From positions 1 to 64,000 of the forward strand of contig JBGCDW010000035.1 of assembly GCA_045105775.1 (NCBI GenBank): a stretch of 64,000 nucleotides of DNA, given 5' to 3'. Both the position numbers and the translations under genes were made by a program. This document shows positions 43,107 to 52,470 of this stretch, piece after piece (the stretch's first letter is position 1; every line of letters starts with the position of its first letter). A model generated the notes under the pieces. That model did not search any database. It was not told the DNA's origin and worked only from the letters and a program-made list of their open reading frames with translations. The stretch is from Aureispira sp045105775 (GTDB lineage Bacteria > Bacteroidota > Bacteroidia > Chitinophagales > Saprospiraceae).

Positions 43107-44354
43107 CTATTCATTGCTTTGTTCCTTCGATTTATAATAAATAACGGAACAATTTTCTGATTGAAATAGTGTTTTGCTGCGCTCTTGTATCGCTGCTGCA
43201 GTCACGCTATTATACTTTTCTTTTTCCAAATTAATCCAGTTCGCATCCCCCAATACTTCATAATATCCCAAATTGATTGCTTTGTGCAAATTATTCAATT
43301 CGCTAAACTCCAGATTATGCTCTGTGCAATGCTTAAATTTTTCAACAGCCTGTTTGGATAAAGGTTCTTTTGTCAATTGTTGCAGCTCTTTCCAGATTGC
43401 TTTTTCTGCCTCCTCAAAAGAAACCCCTTCGGCTAATTTGCCCTCTATAATTAATAAACCATCTTCTAAAGAACTGGTTATATATGCTTCCACAGTAGAA
43501 AAACACTCTTGCTCCTTCACCAAATGCTGATATAACCAAGCAGCATCTCCTTCCGAGAGCACATCTGTAATCAAATCATCTACATAGTACGCACTGTCTT
43601 TGCGAGCTGCTGAACGAAAAACCATATACAAGGCATCTAGGGGCACTTCTGCCTCCACTTCTAACACTCGACGCTCTTGTTGTGGAGGTTCTACGGGTGC
43701 AATTATTTTTTGAGGGTTGCCTGTGGGCAAATCGCCAAACCATTTCTGGGTCAGTGCCCATACATCTTGTGGTTCTACATTGCCACAAACCGACAACACA
43801 GCGTTACTAGGACAATAATACCGCTCAAAAAATGCTTGCACGTCTTCTAGTGTTGCTTCTTCTATGTGTTGTGGTATTTTTCCTATAGTGGGAACACTAT
43901 AAGGATGTTGGCGATACACCAAAGGGCCTATCCAATGCCATATATCTCCATAAGGTTCATTGAGGCAACTTTCCTTAAATTCTTCTAATACGACCTTACG
44001 CTCCCTTTCTAGTGTTTTGGGTGTCAACTTTAAGGCAGCCATTCTATCAGCCTCCAGCCACAAGGCCAATTCCAAATTCTGACAAGGCAAATACTCATAA
44101 TAAACGGTCATGTCCTGATTGGTAAAGGCATTATTCTCTCCTCCTGCCTGTTGGATATAATCGTCAAAACTAGTAGCGTTTTCTGACCCTCCAAACATCA
44201 GGTGTTCAAACAAATGGGCATAACCTGTCTTATCCTTTTGCTCATCTTTGGTGCCTACATTATAGGTCATACAAACAGAAACTAAAGGGGTACTGCTATC
44301 TTGGTGTACTAACAATTTTAAACCATTATCCAGTTGATATCGTGTAAATTCCAT
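43107..44354 (-). CDS. M16-family zinc peptidase
   Basis: A 415-residue pitrilysin/processing-peptidase-like enzyme. The inverted zinc motif HLFEH is at 47-51 (GYAHLFEHLMFGG), with the distal glutamate in ERERKVVLEEFKE (116-128). The second half has the inactive M16 partner fold. Single-unit M16B proteins like this act as dimers, either alone or with an inactive relative. There is no signal peptide, so it is probably cytoplasmic. No M16 partner is adjacent, so a homodimer is the simplest reading. It is divergent from the lutB-like gene with a 140-base gap. Confidence 0.88.
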   Translation of the reverse strand: MEFTRYQLDNGLKLLVHQDSSTPLVSVCMTYNVGTKDEQKDKTGYAHLFEHLMFGGSENATSFDDYIQQAGGENNAFTNQDMTVYYEYLPCQNLELALWLEADRMAALKLTPKTLERERKVVLEEFKESCLNEPYGDIWHWIGPLVYRQHPYSVPTIGKIPQHIEEATLEDVQAFFERYYCPSNAVLSVCGNVEPQDVWALTQKWFGDLPTGNPQKIIAPVEPPQQERRVLEVEAEVPLDALYMVFRSAARKDSAYYVDDLITDVLSEGDAAWLYQHLVKEQECFSTVEAYITSSLEDGLLIIEGKLAEGVSFEEAEKAIWKELQQLTKEPLSKQAVEKFKHCTEHNLEFSELNNLHKAINLGYYEVLGDANWINLEKEKYNSVTAAAIQERSKTLFQSENCSVIYYKSKEQSNE

Positions 44355-44496
44355 TATCTTTGTTGCTTAGACATTGATAGGTTGTGGAGGCTAGTTGCCA
44401 ACAAAAGGGGTACGAAAATAGTGATTTTTGCGCTAAGTAATGAGTATAGTTGTAAAACTTAACGAACCTTAACTATAAATTGCCTCCCATAAAAGC

Positions 44497-45930
44497 TTGC
44501 AGCCTCTTTTCTCTTTTATACCAAAATCCACTTGCGTGCAATACCACAATAGAACCGAACGCCAGCAACAATTCTTAGAACAAGCCGAAAACAAAGCCTT
44601 TTCAAACGACCATCGCCAGCGTTTGGCTTTTAATATGGGTAAATACCATACCAAGGTAGCAGTGGGCAAACAACAATTCAAGGATTTGCCCAGAGCGCGA
44701 GAGTTGGCTAAGAATGTCAAAGCGCGTGTAATGCGAGAATTGCCTGAATTGTTAGAAGCATTTGAGGCAAATTTTACGGCTAGAGGGGGCAAAGTGATCT
44801 GGGCAGAGGATATTCCACAGGCACAAGCCGCCATCACTCAGATTATTCAAGAAAAGCAAGCACAGGTTGTTGTCAAATCCAAATCTATGATTACAGAGGA
44901 GATTGAACTCAATCCTCTGCTCGAAAAAAATGGTGTAGAAGTTCTAGAAACAGATTTGGGCGAATTCATTGTTCAGGTCAAGGGCGAAGCACCTTATCAT
45001 ATTGTCACCCCTGCTATGCACTTATCTAAGGAAGATATTGCTGATTTGTTTCATGAAAAATTTGGTACGGCACCTGATGCTACTCCCGAAGAATTGACTA
45101 ATTATGTGCGTGGTGTTTTGCGCGAGCGTTTTGCTCAAGCAGATATTGGTATCTCTGGAGGCAATTTTTTACTGGCTGATACAGGTTCTGTCGTTTTGGT
45201 AGAAAATGAAGGCAATGGCCGCCTTACGACGACGCTACCCAACACACATATTGCCATTGTGGGCATCGAAAAAATGTTGCCTTCTATAGAGGATTTGGAT
45301 TTGTTTCTGCCGTTGTTGTCTACATTTGGTACAGGACAAATTTTAACGGTGTATAATAGTATACTCAGTGGCCCCAGACAGCCCCATGAGGTAGATGGCC
45401 CCGAAGAAATGTATGTGATCTTACTAGATAATGGCCGAAGTGATTTATTGGGAAATGCGGACATGCGCGAGGCTTTGCACTGTATTCGCTGTGGTTCTTG
45501 TCTCAACAATTGCCCTGTTTACCAAACAATTGGAGGGCACACGTACGATAGCCCTTACAGTGGCCCTATTGGTGCTGTTATTAGCCCACACTTGGGACTG
45601 GGTGGATTTGAAACACAAACACACTTAAGTCAGGCATCTTCTCTTTGTGGGAGTTGTACCGAAAATTGTCCTGTTAACATCAATCTACACCACTTGCTGT
45701 TGTACAATCGCGCTTATGAGGAAGAGGCAGACTTGCGTCCTTCGGGCGAAGCTTGGTCGTGGAAACTCTGGCGACAAGCCATGTTGAGTAGACGACTAAT
45801 GAATGGTCCAGCTTGGAGCAAAAATTTGGTGGGGCAATACTTCTTGAGCAAATGGTGGGGCGAGCGCAGAGATTTGCCTAAGTTTCCCAAACAAACCTTT
45901 AATCAATTGTGGCGTTCTGGCAAGATTTAG
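44497..45930 (+). CDS. lutB: LutB-like iron-sulfur lactate utilisation protein
   Basis: A protein of about 477 residues with an N-terminal LUD domain (about 60-300, ADIGISGGNFLLADTGSVVLVENEG) and two C-terminal [4Fe-4S] motifs: CIRCGSCLNNCPV and CGSCTENCPV. This is LutB of the LutABC L-lactate oxidation complex. lutA and lutC do not flank it. The start is uncertain: an in-frame stop lies at 44476, and the only candidates before the conserved AFSNDHRQRLAFNMGKY are TTG 44497 or ATT 44479. The first in-frame ATG (44635) would remove conserved N-terminal sequence. Confidence 0.85.
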   Translation: MQPLFSFIPKSTCVQYHNRTERQQQFLEQAENKAFSNDHRQRLAFNMGKYHTKVAVGKQQFKDLPRARELAKNVKARVMRELPELLEAFEANFTARGGKVIWAEDIPQAQAAITQIIQEKQAQVVVKSKSMITEEIELNPLLEKNGVEVLETDLGEFIVQVKGEAPYHIVTPAMHLSKEDIADLFHEKFGTAPDATPEELTNYVRGVLRERFAQADIGISGGNFLLADTGSVVLVENEGNGRLTTTLPNTHIAIVGIEKMLPSIEDLDLFLPLLSTFGTGQILTVYNSILSGPRQPHEVDGPEEMYVILLDNGRSDLLGNADMREALHCIRCGSCLNNCPVYQTIGGHTYDSPYSGPIGAVISPHLGLGGFETQTHLSQASSLCGSCTENCPVNINLHHLLLYNRAYEEEADLRPSGEAWSWKLWRQAMLSRRLMNGPAWSKNLVGQYFLSKWWGERRDLPKFPKQTFNQLWRSGKI

Positions 45931-46040
45931 CCGTTGGTTTGTTCTAATAATGCCTATCAATACTGCATCGTAGAGGTCAAGTCATCCACTACTGTCCAAA
46001 GAGATTTCAGCCCAAGCCGCTTATTACTAACAAAAAAGCT

Positions 46041-46048
46041 TAAATTTG
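46041..46048 (+). promoter_or_regulatory. Possible -7 element before the sigma-factor gene
   Basis: TAAATTTG matches TAnnTTTG exactly, 165 bases before the GTG start. No matching TTTG is present 19-20 nt upstream. Confidence 0.3.
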
Positions 46049-46212
46049 AAGACAAGTCCTATTAATAGGAGAAAATTTGTACTATTTCTGTACATCCTTA
46101 GCAGGTGTGGAACTTATCCAATTTCTTTGTTGTTTGAGCCAACACACCACTGAGGAATTGTTCTACCGTAGAGGTTGTTCATTTAACATCTACATTAAAA
46201 CACATTATCACT

Positions 46213-46902
46213 GTGGAAAACGAGAAGGATTTTTTAGAAGACGACTTGGAAAAACAACCAATGGAAGATATTAAAGAAGAAACTCCTGTGATGGAGGAAG
46301 ATCAAGAATTAGAACAGGAAGCACCTAGTGCAACACCTGAACAATTAGCGGTTTTCAACAATGAGCTGATGCCTCAAATTGATGCCTTGTACAACTTTGC
46401 GTTTCATCTTTGCTACAATGAGGAAGATGCCAATGACTTGGTGCAAGAAACCTATCTCAAAGCATTCCGATTCATTGATAAATACATCCAAGGAACTAAT
46501 GCAAAAGCTTGGTTGTTTAAGATATTAAAGAATGCCTTTATCAACCAATATAGACGCAAAAGCAAGCGTCCTACTCAGGTAGATTATGAGGAAATTGCGA
46601 CATACCACGATAGTGAGGATGCTAGTTATGTAGATTTCTTTGACTTGCGAGAAGAGATTTTCCAAGGCATGATGGGCGATGAAGTAACCAATGCTATCAA
46701 TGCGCTCCCTATTGATTTTAGAACCGTCATCTTACTTTGTGATATTGAGGGCTTTACTTATGAAGAAATTTCTAAGATTATTGACATTCCTATTGGAACC
46801 GTTCGCTCGCGTTTGCACCGCTCTAGAAACATGCTCAAAGATGAATTGCGTACTTATGCAGAGAGCAAAGGATACCAAGACAAGCGCGGAAAAAACAAGT
46901 AG
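46213..46902 (+). CDS. ECF-type RNA polymerase sigma factor
   Basis: A 229-residue sigma-70-family factor. Region 2 is LYNFAFHLCYNEEDANDLVQ-ETYLKAFRFIDKY...NAKAWLFKILKNAFINQYRR; region 4 is LPIDFRTVILLCDIEGFTYEEISKI-IDIPIGTVRSRLHRSR. There is no sigma-1.1 or region 3, so it is group 4 (ECF). About 50 residues of very acidic N-terminal extension (EEETPVMEEDQELEQE) precede region 2. The start is GTG 46213 or ATG 46261; both lie within this extension. A small protein gene with anti-sigma-like character follows 210 bases downstream. The acidic extension might affect promoter or RNA polymerase binding, but this is inference. Confidence 0.9.
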   Translation: MENEKDFLEDDLEKQPMEDIKEETPVMEEDQELEQEAPSATPEQLAVFNNELMPQIDALYNFAFHLCYNEEDANDLVQETYLKAFRFIDKYIQGTNAKAWLFKILKNAFINQYRRKSKRPTQVDYEEIATYHDSEDASYVDFFDLREEIFQGMMGDEVTNAINALPIDFRTVILLCDIEGFTYEEISKIIDIPIGTVRSRLHRSRNMLKDELRTYAESKGYQDKRGKNK

Positions 46903-47112
46903 CCTTAGGCTAATTCATTGACATAAATTAAGCAGGAGATAGCGGGCAGTTTGGCACAATAATTAGCTTATTAATTACCAAAGAAACTATTTCCTGTTTG
47001 CTATATATTAAATAATCAGCAGTTGTATTCACTTACTGACAATATACTTATCTAATCTATGCAGCTGTTATTCTAAATAATCTATTTAGTTCTATTTATA
47101 AAACACTTTACT

Positions 47113-47355
47113 ATGAAAAATCAGAACAGCAGTCCAAAAGACTTCCAGAGAAGATTGGTCATGTTCCTAGATGGCGCACTATCCAATCAAGAGTCACGCG
47201 AATTTTTGACCGATGTTAAAAAATCTCCCGAACAACTAGCCAAGTTGCAAAAAGAAAAATCCTTCCGCGAATTCCTTCGCAAAAAAGTTAACCGCCGCAG
47301 CGTTTCTCCCGCCCTCATCAACAGCATCAAATCCAAGATCAACTCCGCTCTCTAA
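47113..47355 (+). CDS. Small putative anti-sigma factor without zinc site
   Basis: An 80-residue, helical, basic protein. FQRRLVMFLDGALSNQESREFL resembles the start of anti-sigma (ZAS-like) domains, and EKSFREFLRKKVNRR followed by SPALINSIKSKI is a pattern seen in short proteins after ECF sigma genes in Bacteroidota. The His and two Cys of the zinc form are absent, and there is no membrane segment, so it would be a soluble, zinc-independent regulator. The pairing with the sigma gene is the main evidence. Confidence 0.65.
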   Translation: MKNQNSSPKDFQRRLVMFLDGALSNQESREFLTDVKKSPEQLAKLQKEKSFREFLRKKVNRRSVSPALINSIKSKINSAL

Positions 47356-47570
47356 GAAAATTTTTATAGTTCTTTGCTGTTGACATCCCATCCAACCAAA
47401 CCCCGCTCAACAGCCTCCCGTTACCGAAATAAATAGATGTTGTTATTGTTGCTTTTCGCTCTGCCTATTGCCCATTGAGGAGCCGATTGTTACAAGTCAC
47501 AACCCACTTACTAAATAAGATATGCGTCATCTGGTTGTTTAATTACAATTATGTATTAGGATGACATTAT

Positions 47571-47608
47571 AAATCCCCCTTGACCAATGTTGTCAAGGGG
47601 GATTTTTT
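47571..47608. terminator. Terminator between anti-sigma and DUF2341 genes
   Basis: A perfect 14-bp stem (47571-47584 and 47592-47605, core cccccttgac/gtcaaggggg) is followed on the plus strand by a T-run. It lies 216 bases after the plus-strand anti-sigma stop and 26 bases after the minus-strand stop at 47634, so it may serve both. Confidence 0.8.
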
Positions 47609-47633
47609 GTTTTTATAGATTTTTCCTTGCTAC

Positions 47634-49145
47634 TTACTCCTTCAAAAAACGTCGAGTACGGCTGTTAAGGCCATCACTTAGCATCAAATTGTATAAGCCA
47701 CTAGGCAACTCACTCACATCTAGCACTATTTTTTGCTCGCCTGCTACACCTTGCTCTGTATATTGGGCTACCACTTGTCCATTGGCATTTAGAATCAATA
47801 CTTGCAAGGGGTTGGCTTGCCCTATCTCAAAAATCACTTGCAAATTGGAAGAAGTGGGATTGGGCAATAAGGTCAAAGTATGCTGTTTTTGAGGCAATTC
47901 TACTGCTTTAATTTCTGAGTATTCTACACTGCCGTCCTTCATAGTAGCCATTAAGCGGTAATAAGCAATGCGCCCTGTTCTATAATTAGGATCTAAACAG
48001 TCGTATTGTGTACCAACAACATCTTGCTCGCGTAACCTCTCGAATGTCATAGCATCCGCACTATAATGCACCTCAAAGTTGGCTATTTCGTCTACTTGCT
48101 CCAATTCCCATGTCAATAAATTACCCTCTTTAGTATATCGAGCATCAAAGTTGAGCAAATCAAAAGAAAGTAGAATAGGTGTAGGAGTACTGATAGAAAT
48201 TTGAGGATTATCTGTGATGTAGTTGGCAATAGCCATATAATCTAAGTGATAATTACGCCCTCCACGAACCGTTACCCGTTCAAACGAACAATAGGCATTA
48301 TCTGTACCTGCTTCGCTACCAATCAATACTTTATTATCATCAAACAAAATTGCTTCCATGGCGTTGTTAGCACAGTCTTTCGTCAATTCGGTGCGATACC
48401 AAACACCTCTGGGGTGCGGTAAATTAGACTCCACAGCATTACTAGCATTGCCATTATTTCTACGCTCAAAACCAAATTGGCTGGTAGCGTTGGCTTGATC
48501 TGCATTTCTACGAATGGTGTAACCATTAAATCCAGCACTTTCCATACCATAGCGATTCCAAGGACAGTCTGTAAAAGCAATTGTCCGAGTTTCGCGACTA
48601 ATCATTCTAAAACTAGTTACTGTTGTTCCTATAGTTTTCCACATACCTGCGGGGTCGCAAGAATTTTCTTTTCTTAATACGCGCATCCCTGAAAATGTAG
48701 TGGTATCGTGCGCTGCTGCGCCTCCTGAGTAATTGGTCCAACCAGAAAAATTGGTAAAATCATCAAAAAAGACAAAAGTAGCGGTTCCGTTACTCAAAGA
48801 AGGAACCCCAGGATTTCCATAATACAAATAAATAGAATCCACTGAAGAGGCTGCCAGAGTTGGCACTTCTACCCAAACAACAGCATCACTGCCTGCTTGA
48901 GAAAATTCAATCCAATAATCGATTAATGTAGTCCCATCATTGGTGGTAAAACGCAAGTCTGCAAAATCAGCTTGCATGTTGGGTTGTATCAATACATCAA
49001 CCCGTATTTGGTAATTGGATAAATTATTCCCTGAAATTTCTGTAATTTCGATGGTTTGTCGGTGGCTCCAGCCTGCCAACCATTGGGCTGATAAAAGGGA
49101 AATGGTGGTGATAAATAATAGAAATGTAAGTAGGGTTCTACTCAT
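47634..49145 (-). CDS. DUF2341-domain T9SS cargo protein
   Basis: A 503-residue exported protein. Signal peptide about 1-20 (LLSAQW), then WSHRQTIEITEI and a DUF2341 domain (about 62-115, with DYWIEF, VWVEVPTLAASSVDSIYLYYGNP). A concanavalin-like region follows (FFDDFTNFSGWTNYSGG). The C-terminus (about 425-503, LLPNPTSSNLQVIFEIG...SGLYNLMLSDG) is a T9SS type A sorting domain, so it should be attached to the cell surface or released. DUF2341 domains are common in extracellular and adhesion proteins and probably bind carbohydrate; substrate unknown. Confidence 0.85.
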   Translation of the reverse strand: MSRTLLTFLLFITTISLLSAQWLAGWSHRQTIEITEISGNNLSNYQIRVDVLIQPNMQADFADLRFTTNDGTTLIDYWIEFSQAGSDAVVWVEVPTLAASSVDSIYLYYGNPGVPSLSNGTATFVFFDDFTNFSGWTNYSGGAAAHDTTTFSGMRVLRKENSCDPAGMWKTIGTTVTSFRMISRETRTIAFTDCPWNRYGMESAGFNGYTIRRNADQANATSQFGFERRNNGNASNAVESNLPHPRGVWYRTELTKDCANNAMEAILFDDNKVLIGSEAGTDNAYCSFERVTVRGGRNYHLDYMAIANYITDNPQISISTPTPILLSFDLLNFDARYTKEGNLLTWELEQVDEIANFEVHYSADAMTFERLREQDVVGTQYDCLDPNYRTGRIAYYRLMATMKDGSVEYSEIKAVELPQKQHTLTLLPNPTSSNLQVIFEIGQANPLQVLILNANGQVVAQYTEQGVAGEQKIVLDVSELPSGLYNLMLSDGLNSRTRRFLKE

Positions 49146-49426
49146 AATGGCGTGTGTGTTTACAATAAAGAAATTAAATTGATTGTTTAGGTTGTTATAA
49201 AATACATCTTCCGCATTGGTAGCACCGGGGGGTCAGCAACACCAATAAGAAAGTAAATACGGTACAAGTATCAATAACTGTATTCGCTATTTTTCCACAA
49301 AAATAACTTTATAAAAGTTTTCTTGAGAACAAGTCTTCATTAAATTATTATAAATTTTGTTGACCTTATTTGGAAATTCATAGACACCTCTTTGACAATA
49401 TTTAATTCAAAAGGTTGGCTTTATAC
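49146..49426. other. Intergenic region, no gene seen
   Basis: About 280 AT-rich bases between the DUF2341 start and the sucD terminator. No convincing frame, RNA or complete promoter pair was found. Confidence 0.5.
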
Positions 49427-49466
49427 ATAAAAAAAACTGCCACTTCTATTTTTAGAAGCAGCAGTT
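49427..49466 (-). terminator. Terminator of sucD
   Basis: A stem with a 2-base internal mismatch (49435-49447 and 49454-49466) leaves on the minus strand through a run of eight T. It lies 25 bases after the sucD stop. Confidence 0.75.
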
Positions 49467-49490
49467 GATTATATCAGCTATGATAGTATT

Positions 49491-50366
49491 CTATTTTTTT
49501 AACGCCTTAATCATAGTAGCACCAATATCTGCAGGAGAGTCTACGACATGAATACCACACTCTTTAAGGATGCGTTTTTTGGCAGCAGCAGTATCATCTG
49601 CACCTCCAACAATAGCTCCAGCGTGTCCCATTGTACGACCAGCAGGAGCAGTTTCGCCAGCAATAAAACCAACTACAGGTTTTTGATTACCATTTTCTTT
49701 TACCCATCTAGCAGCTTGTGCTTCTAGGTTACCTCCGATCTCTCCAATCATTACAATGCCTTCTGTTTCTGGATCAGCCATCAACAATTCTACCGCTTCT
49801 TTGGTAGTAGTGCCAATAATTGGGTCACCACCAATACCAATTGCTGTGGTTACACCAAGACCTGCTTTTACGATTTGATCTGCAGCTTCGTAGGTTAGTG
49901 TTCCTGATTTAGAAACAATACCAATTTTTCCTTTCTTGAAAATAAAACCAGGCATAATTCCTACCTTGGCTTCATCTGCAGTGATTACCCCTGGGCAGTT
50001 AGGCCCAATCAAACGTACATCTTTGTCCTCTACAAAAGCTTTTACCTTTACCATATCTTGTACAGGAATACCTTCTGTAATACAAATAATCACCTTGATA
50101 CCTGCATCAGCAGCCTCCAAAACTGCGTCGGCAGCAAAACGAGGAGGAACAAAAATGATAGTAGTGTCTGCACCTGTTTCGGCAACAGCATCGGCTACTG
50201 TTCCAAAAACTGGACGATCCAAATGTGTTTGCCCTCCCTTACCTGGGGTAACGCCTCCAACCACATTGGTTCCGTATTCAATCATTTGGCTGGCATGAAA
50301 AGTACCTTCTTTTCCAGTGAAGCCCTGTACAATAATTTTAGAATCTTTATTGACTAGTACAGACAT
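49491..50366 (-). CDS. sucD: Succinyl-CoA synthetase alpha subunit
   Basis: A 291-residue TCA-cycle enzyme subunit. It carries the CoA-binding fold (IIVQGFTGKEGTFHA, VVGGVTPGKGG) and the phospho-His loop AGRTMGHAGAIVGG. It converts succinyl-CoA to succinate with NTP formation together with SucC, which is not adjacent here. The promoter 59 bases upstream and the terminator after the stop make it a single-gene unit. Length and motifs are normal. Confidence 0.95.
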   Translation of the reverse strand: MSVLVNKDSKIIVQGFTGKEGTFHASQMIEYGTNVVGGVTPGKGGQTHLDRPVFGTVADAVAETGADTTIIFVPPRFAADAVLEAADAGIKVIICITEGIPVQDMVKVKAFVEDKDVRLIGPNCPGVITADEAKVGIMPGFIFKKGKIGIVSKSGTLTYEAADQIVKAGLGVTTAIGIGGDPIIGTTTKEAVELLMADPETEGIVMIGEIGGNLEAQAARWVKENGNQKPVVGFIAGETAPAGRTMGHAGAIVGGADDTAAAKKRILKECGIHVVDSPADIGATMIKALKK

Positions 50367-50424
50367 TTTATTGGTTATTTTTTGATTATGAATTGAATGT
50401 AAGGCATGATAGCCATGTGTTGTC

Positions 50425-50456
50425 CAAATTTACAAATTCCACAAAGGAGTGCCAAA
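50425..50456 (-). promoter_or_regulatory. Predicted promoter of sucD
   Basis: Minus-strand TTTG (50456-50453), a 20-nt spacer and TAAATTTG (50432-50425): a full match to the Bacteroidota consensus, 59 bases upstream of the ATG. Confidence 0.6.
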
Positions 50457-50506
50457 TAATTACTTGGTTTTCGACGAAGTTGTTTGCAAGAGGAAGTATT
50501 TAAGGA

Positions 50507-50824
50507 CTAATCTTCTATAATAAATAGCTCTTCATCTGCTTTCTTCATATAATAATGTTCTCTAGCAAATTTTTCTCTTGATTTGTCATCGGTCAATAAC
50601 TCTCTATTGTCTTGCTCACTCTTATCAATTTCTCGTTTGTGATAGTCTAATTTTTCCACCAATTCGTTTCGAGTGCTTTGTAATTTGAATTGAGAGATAA
50701 CACTATTGTTATCAAAGAAAAACATCCACACTACAAAAAGTCCTGTCACCAAAATAAATTTATTGCGCAATGGTGGTGGCACATCTTGCAATAGGAGTTC
50801 TAGTTTGCTTGGTCCTCTAGCCAT
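50507..50824 (-). CDS. FtsB/DivIC-like septum formation protein
   Basis: A 105-residue protein: a short cytoplasmic start, one membrane segment (FILVTGLFVVWMFFFDNNSV, about 23-42), a coiled coil (LQSTRNELVEKLDYHKREIDK) and an ending with FAREHYYMKKADEELFIIED. This is the FtsB/DivIC layout; the protein links FtsQ and FtsL/FtsW at the division site. It lies after the HMG-CoA reductase gene with a 154-base gap, not in a division operon. Confidence 0.85.
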   Translation of the reverse strand: MARGPSKLELLLQDVPPPLRNKFILVTGLFVVWMFFFDNNSVISQFKLQSTRNELVEKLDYHKREIDKSEQDNRELLTDDKSREKFAREHYYMKKADEELFIIED

Positions 50825-50978
50825 AATTATAAATAGATAAAAAAAATAATGCTACTTAAAAATTAAAAGTAGAATTTCAGAAAGGAGGACACATGCCTTT
50901 GCTTCCCAAAATTCTACTCACAAGATACTATATTTTTGACAGTGCTCCAATATTGTCTTAGTAAAGCACTCTAGTCCT

Positions 50979-52334
50979 CTATTTCATGCCCATTGTTTGA
51001 GCAGAATTGCTGCGCAACAGGTGTAAAAAATCGCGCACGGCAGTAAAAGAAACCAGCTTATCCTTGAAATGTGACAAAACCACCAAGGCTTCTTTTTCGG
51101 TAGCTTCTAAGTGGTTAAGAATATTCACTAAGTGCATTTTCATATGTCCTTGCTGAATTCCTGTGGTGACCAAGGAACGGACAGCCGCAAAATTCTGAAC
51201 CAAGCCAGCAGCAGCTATTACCATCATTAATTCCTCCGCAGAAGGTTTACCCAACATTTCCAAAGATCGTTTGGCTAGTGGGTGCAAGGCCGTCAACCCT
51301 CCTACCGTTCCTACGGCCATTGGAATATCCAACCAAAACTTAAAGACACCATCCTTTATTTCTACATTAGATAAGCTTTTGTATTTTCCATCGCGTGCTG
51401 CGTACGTATGTCCACAGGATTCTATAGCACGAAAATCATTGCCTGTTGCTAATGCCACCGCATCAATTCCATTAAAAATGCCTTTGTTGTGTGTAGTAGC
51501 GCGATGTACATCAATGTGTGCAATCTTTAGTGCTTTATCAAACTTGTAGGCAAAGGTTGCTGCATCCATTTTTCCACCTTCAAAAACACCCAAGTCCTCT
51601 ACAGTGCACTCCACCCATGCCCTTACCAAGCATTCAGGAGTATAATTGGATAAGATGGCCATAATAATGGTTGCTGCTCTAGATTCCTCCGACCAGTTTT
51701 CTTGATCGCCTACAAAAGCCCGCAAAGAACGTCCTGTCTCCTCTAAAGTAGAGTTGATAAAGTTGGCTCCCATCGAATCACAAGTCTCAAAAGTCATTTT
51801 GAGTTGATAATAATTGGGCTCTAAGTCCGTCATATCTATTAACTCAATTTTGCCAATTCCCCCACCACGTCTACGCATGTTGTTGGTAATATGGGCCGTA
51901 TCGTCGTAGATGCGTGCTTCCAATTGAGGGAATACACGCTTGAGTTCTGCTGTATCTCCTTTCCAATCAAAATGTACTTGTCCAATTTTTTGAGTCGCTA
52001 CAATTTCGGCTTTAATCCCACCTCTCTTGAGCCAGTACTTGGAAGCACTAGAAGCCGCAGCCACTACAGAAGATTCTTCAATCACCATAGGTACACAGTA
52101 CAATTGGTCATTAATTTGCACATTGGGTACTACACCATATGGTAGATAAAAATTACTAACGGTGTTTTCGCTAAAGTCATCAAAGATTTTTTGTTTCTGT
52201 GGATCGCCGTACCAGAAACTCTTTAATTCTCTTGCAACTTCTTCAGGATTTGTAAAGAAATTTTCGACCAACCAACGAATTTTACCTCGTTTAGATAGTT
52301 TAGAAAATCCAGATACTATTGTTGGCTTCTTCAT
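50979..52334 (-). CDS. Hydroxymethylglutaryl-CoA reductase, class II type
   Basis: A 451-residue enzyme of the mevalonate route. VPMVIEESSVVAAASSAS carries the catalytic Glu of class II enzymes. THNKGIFNGIDAVALATGND and SCGHTYAARDGKY carry the Lys and Asp region, and PMAVGTVGGLTALHPLAK the cofactor region. There is no membrane anchor. Class II enzymes mainly use NADH, but in Bacteroidota they usually make mevalonate rather than degrade it; the neighbouring IPP isomerase supports synthesis. It lies 136 bases downstream of that gene, likely in the same operon. Confidence 0.92.
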   Translation of the reverse strand: MKKPTIVSGFSKLSKRGKIRWLVENFFTNPEEVARELKSFWYGDPQKQKIFDDFSENTVSNFYLPYGVVPNVQINDQLYCVPMVIEESSVVAAASSASKYWLKRGGIKAEIVATQKIGQVHFDWKGDTAELKRVFPQLEARIYDDTAHITNNMRRRGGGIGKIELIDMTDLEPNYYQLKMTFETCDSMGANFINSTLEETGRSLRAFVGDQENWSEESRAATIIMAILSNYTPECLVRAWVECTVEDLGVFEGGKMDAATFAYKFDKALKIAHIDVHRATTHNKGIFNGIDAVALATGNDFRAIESCGHTYAARDGKYKSLSNVEIKDGVFKFWLDIPMAVGTVGGLTALHPLAKRSLEMLGKPSAEELMMVIAAAGLVQNFAAVRSLVTTGIQQGHMKMHLVNILNHLEATEKEALVVLSHFKDKLVSFTAVRDFLHLLRSNSAQTMGMK

Positions 52335-52470
52335 AATTCATTACTTATAGAGGTTATGGAACGAAGAATGGTTAATTATAAGAAAATTTTAATTAGGGAC
52401 ATTTGGGTAGGATGATACTATACTTTATCCTTAGCCATACTTCTTTTAATATGATTATCTTTAATCTTTG

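Noticed and set aside
46077..46274. Plus-strand 65-residue frame overlapping the sigma-factor start
   Set aside because: Overlaps the sigma gene in another frame and has no recognisable pattern.
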